Source: Zanthoxylum bungeanum
Taxonomy: Eukaryota; Streptophyta; Magnoliopsida; Sapindales; Rutaceae
DNA length: 64,000 nucleotides
Reading direction: 5' to 3'
Assembly: GCA_019454045.1 (NCBI GenBank)
Contig: SKCR01036116.1
Location: forward strand, 1-64,000
Of the stretch, positions 22,232-34,098 are shown piece by piece (positions within the stretch are counted from its first letter, which is position 1; each line of letters begins with the position of its first letter). Under the pieces are notes generated by a model that made no database searches, was not told the DNA's origin, and saw nothing but the letters and a program-made list of their open reading frames with translations. The translations under genes and the position numbers were made by a program.

Positions 22232-24591
22232 TGTAGGCACTGCATTGTTACATATAAGTCCCGATGATGAGTCTCGTATGGAGACACTACCTCTTTGATT
22301 GTGAAAGCCGCGGGAAACGGACGTCGGAAGGGTAAAGTTGGAAATTGATATTTTGGTCGGATTTAACACGCTTGTTTCGCTTCGGGTTCATTTGTTGGAC
22401 CTCTATTTTAAAACACACCAAACCAATTAAATTACATCTCACAAATTAAATAATTAAAACATTTAAAACAGATCTCACAAATTAAATTGAATTAAAAATA
22501 ATTAAAATTAAATTAAATAACTAAATTGAAATTAAATTAAATAACTAAATTGAAATTAAATTAATAGCTAATTAAAATCCAATTAAACTAAAACCAATTT
22601 AATTCCTAATTTAATAAATCACTCATCTAATTAAACAAATCAATCACCAAAAATAAAGATATTATTGCCTAAAATATTCCAATCAAATACACATAATTTT
22701 AATTGATATTTTTTCCTAATTAAACCATGCAAACCCTAATTCCCTCAATATGTAAACATAACATAAAAAAACCCTAAGTCTCTCCTCTACACACTCTAAT
22801 CTCCACGGCAATAAACCCTAGTCAACCTCTCTCCCTCATTCACTCATCAGCCCTCCTTCACGGCTCCATCTGATTTTCACGTGAAAATAAAATACCCAAA
22901 CAGCCCACCATCAGCCATCGTACTGCCTCCATGCACCATTGCCCCTCTCCATCAGCGCCTAACCTTCACAGCCCTGCCTTGAACGTAAGCCACAACCAGC
23001 ACCATAGCCTTCACTGCTCAGAATTGCCGTGAAAACACTGCCCAATTGACCATTCATCAGCCATTCATCACGCTATCATCCAGCATCACTCTACACGTTG
23101 CAGCCTACTCACGTCTTCACCATAACCTTGACTCAACCAGCCACACTACGCACAAATCTGCATCAACGCCCACAAGCCTGCCCTTCCACAGCTTCACGCC
23201 TCACGCCTAAACTCCATTCACGCCTCAACAAAGCCACCCAAAAAGACACACAAACAAGAATACCAGCCAACAGCCCATAACCCTCACTCAAACACAGCCT
23301 TCGATGCAACAAAGGACACACACTACATTCATGCCCACTGACCTGATCTCCCCCTCAACAATCAACAGCTTCACTGCCAAATAGCCACGGAAATCCCTCT
23401 GAAACCAGCCACTGACCTGCACGTAAATCCCTCTGAAACACAGCCACAAACCTGCCAATAAATCACGCCTAAACTGCTCCCTGTTCAGTCCCTCAAATTA
23501 CCGAGACATAGCCCACTACCCTGCCAGAAAATTACCGCACAAATAGCCCTTTAAACTGTCCAGGAAACACCCTGAAACTGCACAACAAACTGCCCAGTCC
23601 TTAGCCTTAAAACCGCATAAAACAGCAGCCCAAACCAGTCCAAATAACCCACAAAATAATCCCCTAAATTACCAAAATAGTGACAAGAAAACACAACAAA
23701 AACAGCAGCGAAACAGAGTGAAAACAGCAGCCCAGACAGCGAAATAGCGAGGAGAAATGTTGGATTAGTGAACCAGAAAAGTTGCGGATCATCCACCCTT
23801 CCAACGGACGTGTAACGCCCTTTCGTGAGACGACAAAAGAGGTTAGACCTGAGGGCACCCTTTTATTTATTATCTTTCGTTTATTTTATTTATCTTAGAA
23901 ATATTATCGTATGAGAGTCGTTTGTGGCATGATGTGATTGTTGGATGAGCGGGATATGTGCTCCCTTTTGTGGTATATCGGATGGAAACCCGGACGTAAA
24001 TTCTGTAGCCGAATCCGAATGGATGGTAGTGCGGTTTGTACTCGGGATACAACGCCACGTACCACTTAAGAGACACGTATTTCGTCTCATCCAAAATTTG
24101 TATTTAAGCATGTTATAGTTTCTAGGCCGTTTATTTATTATTTTAAGCATGATTTAATTTAGTCTTGTTATTTAATTTTCAAAGCATGATTGTGTTATTT
24201 AGGCATGTTGTTTCTTCATTCTTTATGCATGATGTTTCGTTTAGTTTATGTTTATGTTTAATTAGTTATTTGTTTACTTTGGTTTAATGGTTCAATATGC
24301 TTGTTGTGTTATATTGCGTGGAGTTATTTGGATGAAAGCATGTTAGATCTAAGTACCCTTGAGCATGATTATTAAGTAGACTCGGTTGATTAATTGCACA
24401 AATCATATCATCACAAGTGACATAAGTAAGGGACCATTCCGAACCCAACGGTTTGAGGTCTTCCCTTGTGAGGGGTGAGTGTGGCCTTAAATCTTTGTCC
24501 CGGTTCACACCGGGTGGCGACTACATGTTATTTTGTACTTCCCAACTAGGCCGCGAGCCTAGAACAGCGTCGTCAAGTTTTGTTGTCTACA
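22232..24591 (+). repeat. 5' LTR of element O
   Basis: Nearly identical to 30678-33060; a clear difference is a ~20-bp piece near 31460-31480 (cgagcccctcccactgctc context) present only in the 3' copy. An AT-rich part lies at 22380-22760. The short ORFs on both strands (e.g. 23098-23280, 23551-23796) recur in the 3' LTR and carry no known domain. A conserved block at 23974-24070 and a hairpin-forming cccggttcacaccggg at about 24499 are shared with solo LTR S. Confidence 0.95.
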
Positions 24592-24594
24592 GTA

Positions 24595-24612
24595 TGGCGA
24601 CTCCACTGGGGA
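24595..24612 (+). other. Primer binding site of element O
   Basis: TGGCGACTCCACTGGGGA, 3 bp after the 5' LTR. This PBS type is known from Ogre-like elements (reported as complementary to a tRNA-Arg). Confidence 0.85.
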
Positions 24613-26200
24613 TAGAGAATCGGCCCTGAAATCATGTCTTGTGATGTGTATAATTTATGCATTAGTTGACCGTTTCTATAGTGGGTTGAGGGAGTTCAAT
24701 CAAAGGCATTGTCATAAACCCACATGTGAACCATAGTTATATATCCTATAGGAGTTGCCCCTTTATGGTTTTGAAAACCACATGCATATTATATCTCATA
24801 CATCACACGCATCTCATGCATTCACGCATCACGTTAACCCTCTTTGTCTTAAAAGCCATCATAGATATCCGTTGGGTTAGAGAAGAAAAAAAAGAGAGAG
24901 ATTTGTCAAAAAGAGTTTAGCAAACATGGATAGCGAGGAAAAGGAAATCGGGGAACAGAAAACCTTACGGCAAGGATAGAAAGACCATTGGGGGGCCTTC
25001 AAGAAAAAGCAAAAAAAAAAGAAAAAAAGAAAAAAAAGGGTTGTTTAGTCCTTAATAGTTAGACATAAGTCCGATGATGAAATTGATTACTTTAGAGTGA
25101 AACTATAGAAATGATAAACCCTTGACATACTTTTATCTGATGCTTTGATTAATTGATCTATGTTAGACTCGTAAGCACTTGATTATGGTTCTTACCAGTG
25201 AAAACCTGAGTAGTTAGCAAAGTGACTAGTCGAAGAAATTGTGGGTCGGTGAATGACCGTTTGTTTAGATGTCTATCTTGATTTGCTTATGTTATGATGT
25301 GTGGTATGGTTGAAAATAAAAGAAAAGTCTCTAAGGAAAAAAATTTGAACCACCTATAACTGATAAGCGTGAAGCTACCCATGGGCGAGTATTAGGACCA
25401 CCATGAGGAGAAATGCTACCTTAAAGGGTAGGTGTATTGAAAAAAGAGAAAGAAAAAAAGAAGAAAGAAAAAAAAAGAAAAGAAAAAAAAAGTTCAAAAA
25501 AAAAAAAGAAAAAAAAAAAGAGAGAAAGAGACAAAAGCGAAAGAAAACCATACCACATTGAGCACAGAAAAGCAACTGCAGGCATAACTGAGACATCTAG
25601 GTTGGTTTGACCTATCGATCCCGATTTTTGAAACGAAATCATTGAGTTAGCTTACTTAAGGATCAAGCTGCAAAGGAACCTTTGCACACACACACTTTGA
25701 GTCTGGCATAGATCATTTATTCAAAAACTCAAATTTGAGTTGCATTGACTGTTTTGAATGTTCTCTGGTTTCATTACTGAACATTCCTTTAGGACAATAA
25801 TATGTATAACTATTGGGACTATTTCGTAGCATGTGATATAGTATGCTGATATGGAAGACCCCACCATGTGGTTCATCTTGACTAAATGCAAACAGCGGAG
25901 AACAGAAAGCTAAATCAAGACTGGGAGCGACCAGTCTACCACCTCGTGAATTCGGGACATAACAAGAAATTGAGCCATGAGACCAGAAAGAATATTGTGC
26001 AATCACCTGGAGAACTGGCGGAAGACCTAACCCAACGGAATAGGAAATTCATTCATGCATGCATGCATACACGTAACATATTTTGCATTCTTTTTTGTGT
26101 TTGTTTTGGTTTGTATTCACAGATTTTGAAGAAGAAAACGAAAAGCGGAAAATACAAGCCAATCAGAAGCAGCGACAGTACAGTCTGTTTCAGAAATGAA
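24613..26200 (+). other. Non-coding 5' internal region of O
   Basis: No gag similarity found. Two A/G-rich tracts (about 25005-25040 and 25438-25530) give long runs of lysine or phenylalanine codons in spurious ORFs. At 26085-26131 a T-rich stretch ending in 'gtattcacag' looks like a 3' splice site; Ogre elements are known to splice an intron, so a remnant is possible but unproven. Confidence 0.6.
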
Positions 26201-28437
26201 TCAGTTTTGGGGATGAGTCCCAAGGTTGAGGCCCATATCAGTTTCAGTCTTGGGGATGAGTCCTAGGGGCGAGGCCCATATCAGTATCAGTTTGGGGCGA
26301 GGCCCACATCACTCTGGGGGTGAGGCCCACATCGTTATCAGAATCAGTCTTATTGGGTATGGCACTCTGGGGGCGAGGCCCACATCATTATAAGTATTAG
26401 GGTTGCCAGGTATGACACTATGGGGGCGAGGCCCACATTAGTTCAGTATCAGTCTTGCAGGGTATGACACTTTGGGGGCGAGGCCCACATCGTTATCAGA
26501 ATTAGTTTTGCCAGGTATGGCACTCTGGAGGCGAGGCCGACATTATTATCAGCATCAGTTTAGCCGGGTATGACACTCTGGGGGCGAGGCCCACATTATC
26601 ATCAGCATCAATAGCAGGCTTGCCAGGTATGTCATTCTGGGGGCGAGGCCCACATTGGTTCAGTATTAGTTATGTCGGGTATAGGATTCTGTGGGCGAGG
26701 CCCACATTGGTTCATTATTAGTTCTGTTGGGTATGGCATTATGGGGGCGAGGCCCATATTGGTTCAGTATTAGTCTTGCCGGGTATGACACTCTGGGGTG
26801 GGGCCCACATCATTATCAGTAATGGTTCGGAAATGGACCACTCTCTTCTCAGCAACGGTTCGGAAATGGACCACTCTCATATCAGTAATGGTTCAGAAAT
26901 GGACTATCTCTCATCAGCAACGGTTCGGAAATGGACCACTCTCATATCAGTATTGGTTCGGAAATGGACTATCTCTTATTAGCAAAGGTTCATAAATGGA
27001 CCACTCTCATATCAGTAATGGTGCGGAGATGGACCACTCTCTCATCAGTAATGGGACGGAAATGGACCCTTCTCATATCAGTCATGGTTCGGAAATGGAC
27101 CACAATCACATCAGCTCGCCGAAAATGGCACTCCGAAAATGGAGCAACGGTTCGAAAATGGACCATTATCTCATCAGCTTGCCGAAAATGGCACTCCGAA
27201 ATGGAGCATGGTTCGGAAATGGACCACAATGACATCAGTCGCCGAAAATGGCACTCCAAAAATGGAGCAACGGTTCGGAAATGGACCATTATCTCATCAG
27301 CTCGCCGAAAATGGCACTATGAAATGAAGCATGGTTCGGAAATGGACCACAATGACATCAGTAGCCGAAAATGGCACTCCGAAAATGGAGCACTGTTCGA
27401 AAATGGACCATTATCACATCAAGCCGAGAATGGCACTCCGAGAATGGGAGTACAGTTCAGGAATGAACAAGCCGAGAATGGCACTCCAAGAATGGAACAC
27501 AGTTCGAGAATGGACAAGCCGGGAATGGTAATCCAAGAATGGATCAGATTCGAGAATGAACAAAGCCGAAAATGGCACTCCGAGAATGGATCACAGTTCA
27601 AGAATGAACATGCCGAGAATGGCACTCCCAGAATGGAGCAAAGTTCGAGAATGAACAAGCCAAGAATGACAATCCGGGAATGGAACAAGGTTCATGAATG
27701 AACAAGTCGGGAATGGCACTCCGAGAACGGAACACAGTTCGGGAATGAAACATTGTGTCATCATCAGTATCAGTTTAAGGGCGAGGCCCATATCAGTTGA
27801 GGGCGAGGCCCATATCAGTTTGGGGCGAGGCCCACATCAGTATTAGTTTGAGGGCGAGGCCTATATCAGTTGAGGGCGAGGCCCATATCAGTTTGAGGGT
27901 CGAGGGCCCACTACATCATCATTTTGAGGGCGAGGTCCCTATTGTCAGCGGTATTGGGTCGAGGTGCCCACGGTCGAGGTGCCCCCGTTGTCGGTTGTAG
28001 TTCCGGGTCAAGGTGTCCAGGGTCGAGGTGCCCATTACATCATCAGTTCGAGGGCGAGGTCCCTATTGTCAGCGGTGTTGGGTCGAGGTGTCCAGGGTCG
28101 AGGTGCCCCCGTTGTCGGTTGTAGTTCCGGGTCGAGGTGCCCAGGGTCGAGGTGCCCACTACATCATCAGTTCGAGGGCGAGGTCTCTATTGTCAGCGGT
28201 GTTGGGTCGAGGTGCCCAGGGTCGAGGTGCCCCCATTGTCGATTGTAGTTCCGGGTCGAGGTGCCCACTACATCATCAGTTCGAGGGCGAGGTCCCTATT
28301 GACAGCGGTGTTGGGTCGAGGTGCCCAGGGTCGAGGTGCCCCAGTTGTCGGTTACAGTTCCGGGATGCGTCCCAGGGTCGAAGGCCCACTGCATCATCAT
28401 CACAGTTCACATTCGGTGGTTCGGGAACAAAGCCCAG
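26200..28437 (+). repeat. Hypervariable tandem-repeat arrays in O
   Basis: Successive arrays grade into each other: (a) 26220-26815, irregular ~60-80 bp units with 'gggggcgaggcccacat'; (b) 26820-27110, ~35-bp units with 'ggttcggaaatggaccact'; (c) 27115-27420, ~60-80 bp units with 'gccgaaaatggcactccg'; (d) 27420-27750, ~48-bp units with 'gccgagaatggcactcc'; (e) 27775-27930, short units with 'gggcgaggcccatatcagtt'; (f) 27915-28380, ~110-bp units with 'gggtcgaggtgcccagg'. The ORFs here (up to 256 codons) come from repeat periodicity. Such arrays upstream of the 3' LTR are known in Tat/Ogre elements and can seed satellites. Confidence 0.9.
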
Positions 28438-30505
28438 TGTAAGAGTTCAATTCAAGGTCCCAAGGATCACAAATCATGCACAAAAACCGCATATGAACAC
28501 ATCAAAGGAGGTGCGGAATATACTCACATTGAATTTCGGTTTTGATGAATGAAGAACAAGGTGCGATTTTAAGCTCCCTCCAAGCTCGGCAATGGCTTCT
28601 GGAACTGCAGTGGACGCACGGTTTGGGCTGTGAAAGTCTCCTCCATTTTCGGCCATGGATGACTCCATTGAAGCTCCAAGCTTCAAGCTTTCCAAGCTCA
28701 TGAAGACACTTCCCTATCACCTATGTATTACTCAAGGTGTGCTAGCACTTGTTCATCTTCCTTGCATCTCCATTTTCTCGGTGAAACTAGAAAAAAATGA
28801 AGAAGAAACGGCAGTGAAGCCGTGAGATGCAGAAGAAGAAAAAGAGAGGGAGATGAGAGAGTTATCGTGAACTGCATGTTGGAGAGAGAGAGTGATAAGT
28901 TTATATATTTTTAATTTTATTTTCAAAAAACAAAATAAATATATAAATCATTATCATATATTTTAAAAGTAAAAAGCAAAAGTCTAATAATGCTTTTCTA
29001 CTTTTCACACATCATTTCTACTTTACTTTAAGTCATATCACATCACTTTAATAAAGTGACATGTTGTCAAGTCACATCACTCAAAGTGACAATTGATTTG
29101 ACGATTGATGCGACTAACGATTTGACGCTTGATGTGACTCGCGTGCCGCGCTCGAATTCGAAATGCGAATGCGCTCGCAATCACTCTCGGGCTCGGGTTC
29201 GCTAATTCCAAATTAACGAATTTTCCGTCGCGTCGTAATTAAGTGATTACGCCTAGCGAATTCACTATTCACGTCGCTAACGAATTAATTCTAAATTAAT
29301 TCGTTCGCCCGAATTAAAATCTAATTTTAATTCCGTGTCGAAATCCAATTGCTAATAATATATCGAATATATTATTTTATCGATTAATTCCAAATTAATC
29401 GTTCTCTCTCTTTAATTAATATTTTATCCCAGATAAAATATCTCCGCAATTAATCCCAGATTAATTTTCTCTCTCATCGAATTAATCCCAGATTAATTCT
29501 ATCTCTCTCTTCTAATTAATCCCAAATTAATCAAAGTGCGAGTCATACGTCATCGGTGAATCTTCAGGAAGCGACCCATGAGATCTCCGGATATGTTGGC
29601 AGTAAATACGATCATCGGACTGTCCGAACACGTAAGTACCTCGTACTACGTTTATATCGATTTACAAGACAAGGTTGGCTTCTAGCAAAGCGCCATGCCT
29701 ACCCAATTCTCCAGAAATATTCTTACAGGAATATATAGATCTGTATCAAGCGTAGTATACCGTAGTATTGTGTATATTGGCCCAGTATCGGATAATCACG
29801 TGCTAGGGCTGGGGCTGGATAAGTGTCTGCCCCGTCACTTAAGAGCACTAATACCGTATCCTGCGTGACATCATCTCCAATATGACTGAAGTGATACTTC
29901 CATCTTGACATCACACCCAATACTCTACGACTCTCTGATAAACCCAGAAGTGGTGTACTCAGAACCCGTTTAAAGTCCCCTACCACCAAGACCAAAGTCT
30001 ATCGATTATCGTAAGTATTAGCGATGTAAGTCTCAGGTTAAGACCATACACACCTACCTTGATTTCGGCCTCCCATAGACACATAGTCATAATACCAATG
30101 GGATTCCGAGGGGTCTATCCAGAGCGAAGCTGTTTCCCGTACCGTCGGTGAAACACGACCTCCTATCGCACTTGCATAAGTATCCAATACTTATATATAT
30201 GAGAACTATGCCGTTGTGCCCTCACAAACGCGCACAAGTGCAATACTAGCCTATTCCGCATTATCGATGTCCAGTCTCGATAATACTACGGCTAGGGATA
30301 TTTAATGATTAAACCTTCGGGGACTGATACTGTCTCATATCATTCTCAATCCAGGAACTAATCATAGGGACCTCTCTTCATTTATATATCTATGGTGATC
30401 TAATCACAAATGATGAGAGTGTAATTTCCTTATTACATAGTTAATTTGCTACAACAACACAATGATCTGTGTAAATAGTGACGCTATGGGTCATATTATC
30501 CAACA
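28438..30505 (-). repeat. Solo copia LTR inserted in the O array
   Basis: On minus it starts TGTTGGATAATATGACCC and ends CTTACA. The perfect TSD is CCCAG (28433-28437 and 30506-30510). It is the same family as the C LTRs and the solo LTR at 10335, with matching blocks throughout (e.g. tgtgctagcacttg, the 'cgaattaatt' repeats, tattatcgagact). Length is 2,068 bp, with no internal sequence. Confidence 0.95.
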
Positions 30506-30510
30506 CCCAG

Positions 30511-30677
30511 AGGTCGAGGCGCCTCGCCACCATATCTACTACATCAGCAAATCAGTTCGAAGCAGCAGGCAAACCAGGTGGCAGCTGGCGAGCCAGGTAA
30601 GTGAAAATGCATTGCACGTACTTTGATAGGATTGTCACTGTTACACATTACACAAGTCCCATCAAAGTGTGGGCGAC
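30511..30677 (+). other. End of O internal region with PPT
   Basis: The array sequence resumes (aggtcgaggcgcc) and ends in 'cccatcaaagtgtgggcgac' just before the 3' LTR. The purine-rich aagtgtggg is the likely PPT, though it is imperfect. Confidence 0.7.
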
Positions 30678-33060
30678 TGTAGGCACTGCATTTTTACATA
30701 TAAGTCCCGATGATGAGTCTCGTATGGAGACACTACCTCTTTGATTGTGAAAGCCGCGGGAAACGGACGTCGGAAGGGTAAAGTTGGAAATTGATATTTT
30801 GGTCGGATTTAACTCGCTTGTTTCGCTTCGGGTTCATTTGTTGGACCTCTATTTTAAAACACACCAAACCCATTAAATCACATCTCACAAATTAAATAAT
30901 TAAAACATTTAAAACACATATCACAAATTAAATTGAATTAAAAATAATTAAAATTAAATTAAATAACTAAATTGAAATTAAATTAAATAACTAAATTGAA
31001 ATTAAATTAAATAGCTAATTAAAATCCAATTAAACTAAAACCAATTTAATTCCTAATTTAATAAATCACTCATCTAATTAAACAAATCAATCACCAAAAA
31101 TAAAGATATTATTGCCTAAAATATTCCAATCAAATACACATAATTTTAATTGATATTTTTTCCTAATTAAACCATGCAAACCCTAATTCCCTCAATATAT
31201 AAACATAACATAAAAAAACCCTAAGTCTCTCATCTACACACTCTAATCTCCACGGTAATAAACCCTAGTCAACCTCTCTCCCTCATTCACTCATCAACCC
31301 TCATTCACAGCTCCATCTGATTTTCACGTGAAAATAAAATACCCAAACAGCCCACCATCAGCCATCGTACTGCCTCCATGCACCATTGCCCCTCTCCATC
31401 AGCGCCTAACCTTCACAGCCCTGCCTTGAACGTAAGCCACAACCAGCACCATAGCCTTCACTGCCAGTTCGAGCCCCTCCCACTGCTCAGAATTACCGTG
31501 AAAACACTGCCCAATTGACCATTCATCAGCCATTCATCACGCTATCATCCAGCATCACTCTACACGTTGCAGCCTACTCACGTCTTCACCATAACCTTGA
31601 CTCAACCAGCCACACTACGCACAAATCTGCATCAACGCCCACAAGCCTGCCCTTCCATAGCTTCACGCCTCACGCCTAAACTCCATTCACGCCTCAACAA
31701 AGCCACCCAAAAAGACACACAAACAAGAATACCAGCCAACAGCCCATAACCCTCACTCAAACACAGCCTTCGATGCAACAAAGGACACACACTACACTCA
31801 CGCCCACTGACCTGATCTCCCCCTCAACAATCAACAGCTTCACTGCCAAATAGCCACGCAAATCCCTCTGAAACCAGCCACTGACCAGCACGCAAATCCC
31901 TCTGAAACACAGCCACAAATCTGCCAATAAATCACTCCTAAACTGCTCCCTGTTCAGTCCCTCAAATTGCCGAGACATAGCCCACTGCCCTGCCAGAAAA
32001 TTACCGCACAAATAGCCCTTTAAACTGTCCAGGAAACACCCTGAAACTGCACAAAAAACTGCCCAGTCCTTAGCCTTAAAACCGCATAAAACAGCAGCCC
32101 AAACCAGTCCAAATAACCCACAAAATAGTCCCCTAAATTACCAAAACAGTGACAAGAAAACACAATAAAAACATCAGCAAAACGGAGTGAAAACAGCAGC
32201 CCAGACAGCGAAACAGCGAGGAGAAACGTTGGATTAGTGAACCAGAAAAGTTGCGGATCATCCAACCTTCCAAGGGACGTGTAACGCCCTTTCGTGAGAC
32301 GACAAAAGAGGTTAGACCTGAGGGCACCATTTTATTTATTATCTTTCGTTTATTTTATTTATCTTAGAAATATTATCATATGAGAGTTGTTTGTGGCATG
32401 ATGTGATTGTTGGATGAGCGGGATATGTGCTCCCTTTTGTGGTATATCGGATGGAAACCCGGACGTAAATTCTGTAGCCGAATCCGAATGGACGGTAGTG
32501 CGGTTTGTACTCGGGATACAACGCCACGTACCACTTAAGAGACACGTATTTCGTCTCATCCAAAATTTGTATTTAAGCATGTTATAGTTTCTAGGCCGTT
32601 TATTTATTATTTTAAGCATGATTTAATTTAGTCTTGTTATTTAATTTTCAAAGCATGATTGTGTTATTTAGGCATGTTGTTTCTTCATTCTTTATGCATG
32701 ATGTTTCGTTTAGTTTATGTTTATGGTTAATTAGTTATTTGTTTACTTTGGTTTAATGGTTCAATATGCTTGTTGTGTTATATTGCGTGGAGTTATTTGG
32801 ATGAAAGCATGTTAGATCTAAGTACCCTTGAGCATGATTATTGAGTAGACTCGGTTGATTAATTGCACAAATCATATCATCACAAGTGACATAAGTAAGG
32901 GACCATTCCGAACCCAACGGTTTGAGGTCTTCCCTTGCGAGGGGTGAGTGCGGCCTTAAATCTTTGTCCCGGTTCACACCGGGTGGCGACTCCATGTTAT
33001 TTTGTACTTCCCAACTAGGCCGCAAGCCTAGAACAGCGTCGTCAAGTTTTGTTGTCTACA
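30678..33060 (+). repeat. 3' LTR of element O
   Basis: Mate of the 5' LTR at 22232-24591, starting TGTAGGCACTGCA and ending TTGTCTACA. It keeps the intact PBS-like TGGCGACTCCA at 32984-32994, where the 5' copy has one mismatch. Confidence 0.95.
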
Positions 33061-33065
33061 ATCCC

Positions 33066-33545
33066 CAGTCCAAAGAAGCAGACTCGGTGGGACGTAACCC
33101 GACCTCGAGCTGAAAAAAGACTTGGTTATGGGGGAATATTACATCCCCAGTCCAAAGAAGGCGACTCGGTGGGACGTAACCCGACCCCGAGCTGAAACAA
33201 ACATCGATCTCGGCGGTACAAGAGAAGACCCGAGCCGGAAAGAAACATCGATCTCGGCGGTACAAGAGCAGACCCGAGCCGAAAAGAAACATCGGTCTCG
33301 GCGGTATAAGAGCAGACCCGAGCCGGAAAGAAACATCGGTCTCGGCGGTACAAGAGCAGACCCGAGCCGGAAAGAAACATCGGTCTCAGTGGTACAAGAG
33401 CAGACCCGAGCCGGAAAGAAACAAGTGGCCTCGGCGGAAGGAATCCAGCCTGGAGCCGATTAACCAAGTGGCCTCGGCAGAACGAATCCAGCCCCGAGTC
33501 GATTAACAGAGTGGCATCTGCGGAACAAATCCAGCCCCGAGACTA
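33066..33545 (-). repeat. 83-bp and 44-bp tandem repeats of T2
   Basis: 33066-33200 contains two 83-bp units (gactcggtgggacgtaaccc), related to T3 48760-49170 in reverse. 33211-33430 contains five 44-bp units starting cggcggtacaagag at 33211, 33255, 33299, 33343 and 33387. 33430-33545 is a looser repeat with 'gaatccagccccgag'. Overlapping ORFs on both strands are array artefacts. Confidence 0.88.
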
Positions 33546-34098
33546 TTAATCATTGGGACTTATTCAGAAGGGAAGTGAATCAACCTTTGAAGCCCTATTA
33601 GATTTAGCATGGGCGTCCCCTTGCCAAACCTAATGAAAACAAAAACAAAAATTTGGAAAATAAAATCAAAAAATAGGGGTGACTTAACACTTGTCCCAAA
33701 ATAACAGCACAGATGCCTCAAAACAGCGTCATGTCCGAGGCCTCCAAAAAACAATTCTGAACCTTTCAATTCAGAGTCCCGGCGAACGAGGATTCGGATC
33801 AGAGAGCGTTTAGAATAGTAAGGGCACATCCTCTATACTTCAGGTCTCCATGGAGCCTGTGTATTGTTCGGGGGCTCTTCCTTACAACGCTGGAGCAAGT
33901 ATATGCTACGGGGGCACAATCCCTCCCCGGGCTATACTTCTATTGGATCCGAGAGATCGAGTAATGATCGAAGAGTGTTCGAAACATTAAGGGCATATCC
34001 CTCCTTATGTTTGGTAACACTGGAGCAAGCAAACACCACGGGGGTATCATCCCTCCCCGTGCTATGCTTCTCACGGATCTATTAATCAGGTGGGTGAG
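33546..34098 (-). other. T2 3' UTR colinear with T3
   Basis: In reverse, 33550-33835 matches T3 48360-48590 (gaatcaacctttgaagccctat, gggcgtccccttgcca). 33840-34098 holds units of the ~134-bp repeat seen in T3 at 47514-48240. The next unit is cut by solo LTR S and resumes at 37326. Confidence 0.8.

Larger units (their letters stand above)
22232..33060 (+). mobile_element. Ogre/Tat-like non-coding LTR element O
   Basis: LTRs of 2,360 bp (22232-24591) and 2,383 bp (30678-33060) start TGTAGGCACTGCA and end GTTGTCTACA. The perfect TSD is ATCCC (22227-22231 and 33061-33065); joining the flanks restores the T2 repeat 'attacatccccagtcc'. The PBS follows the 5' LTR by 3 bp. The internal region (about 4 kb without the nested solo LTR) has no gag or pol and consists of A-rich sequence and tandem arrays. 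It is a non-autonomous, LARD-like element; assignment to Ogre/Tat rests on the PBS type and array-rich structure. Confidence 0.92.

Noticed and set aside
23098..23858. Short ORFs duplicated at 31567-32330
   Set aside because: They look conserved only because they lie in the two LTRs of element O; there is no known domain.
25375..25642. Phe/Leu/Ser-rich 'membrane protein' ORFs on minus
   Set aside because: Produced by translating an A/G-rich low-complexity tract; no signal peptide or domain order, and it lies in the non-coding interior of element O.
26931..27701. 256-codon plus-strand ORF and its companions on both strands
   Set aside because: It lies wholly in tandem repeats with short units, and similar open frames occur in several frames and on both strands. 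The peptide is just the translated repeat.
33211..33430. CRISPR-like array
   Set aside because: Units are contiguous direct repeats without unique spacers, and the context is a plant retrotransposon.
33126..33467. Arg-rich ORFs on both strands
   Set aside because: They arise from the 44-bp tandem repeat of T2.
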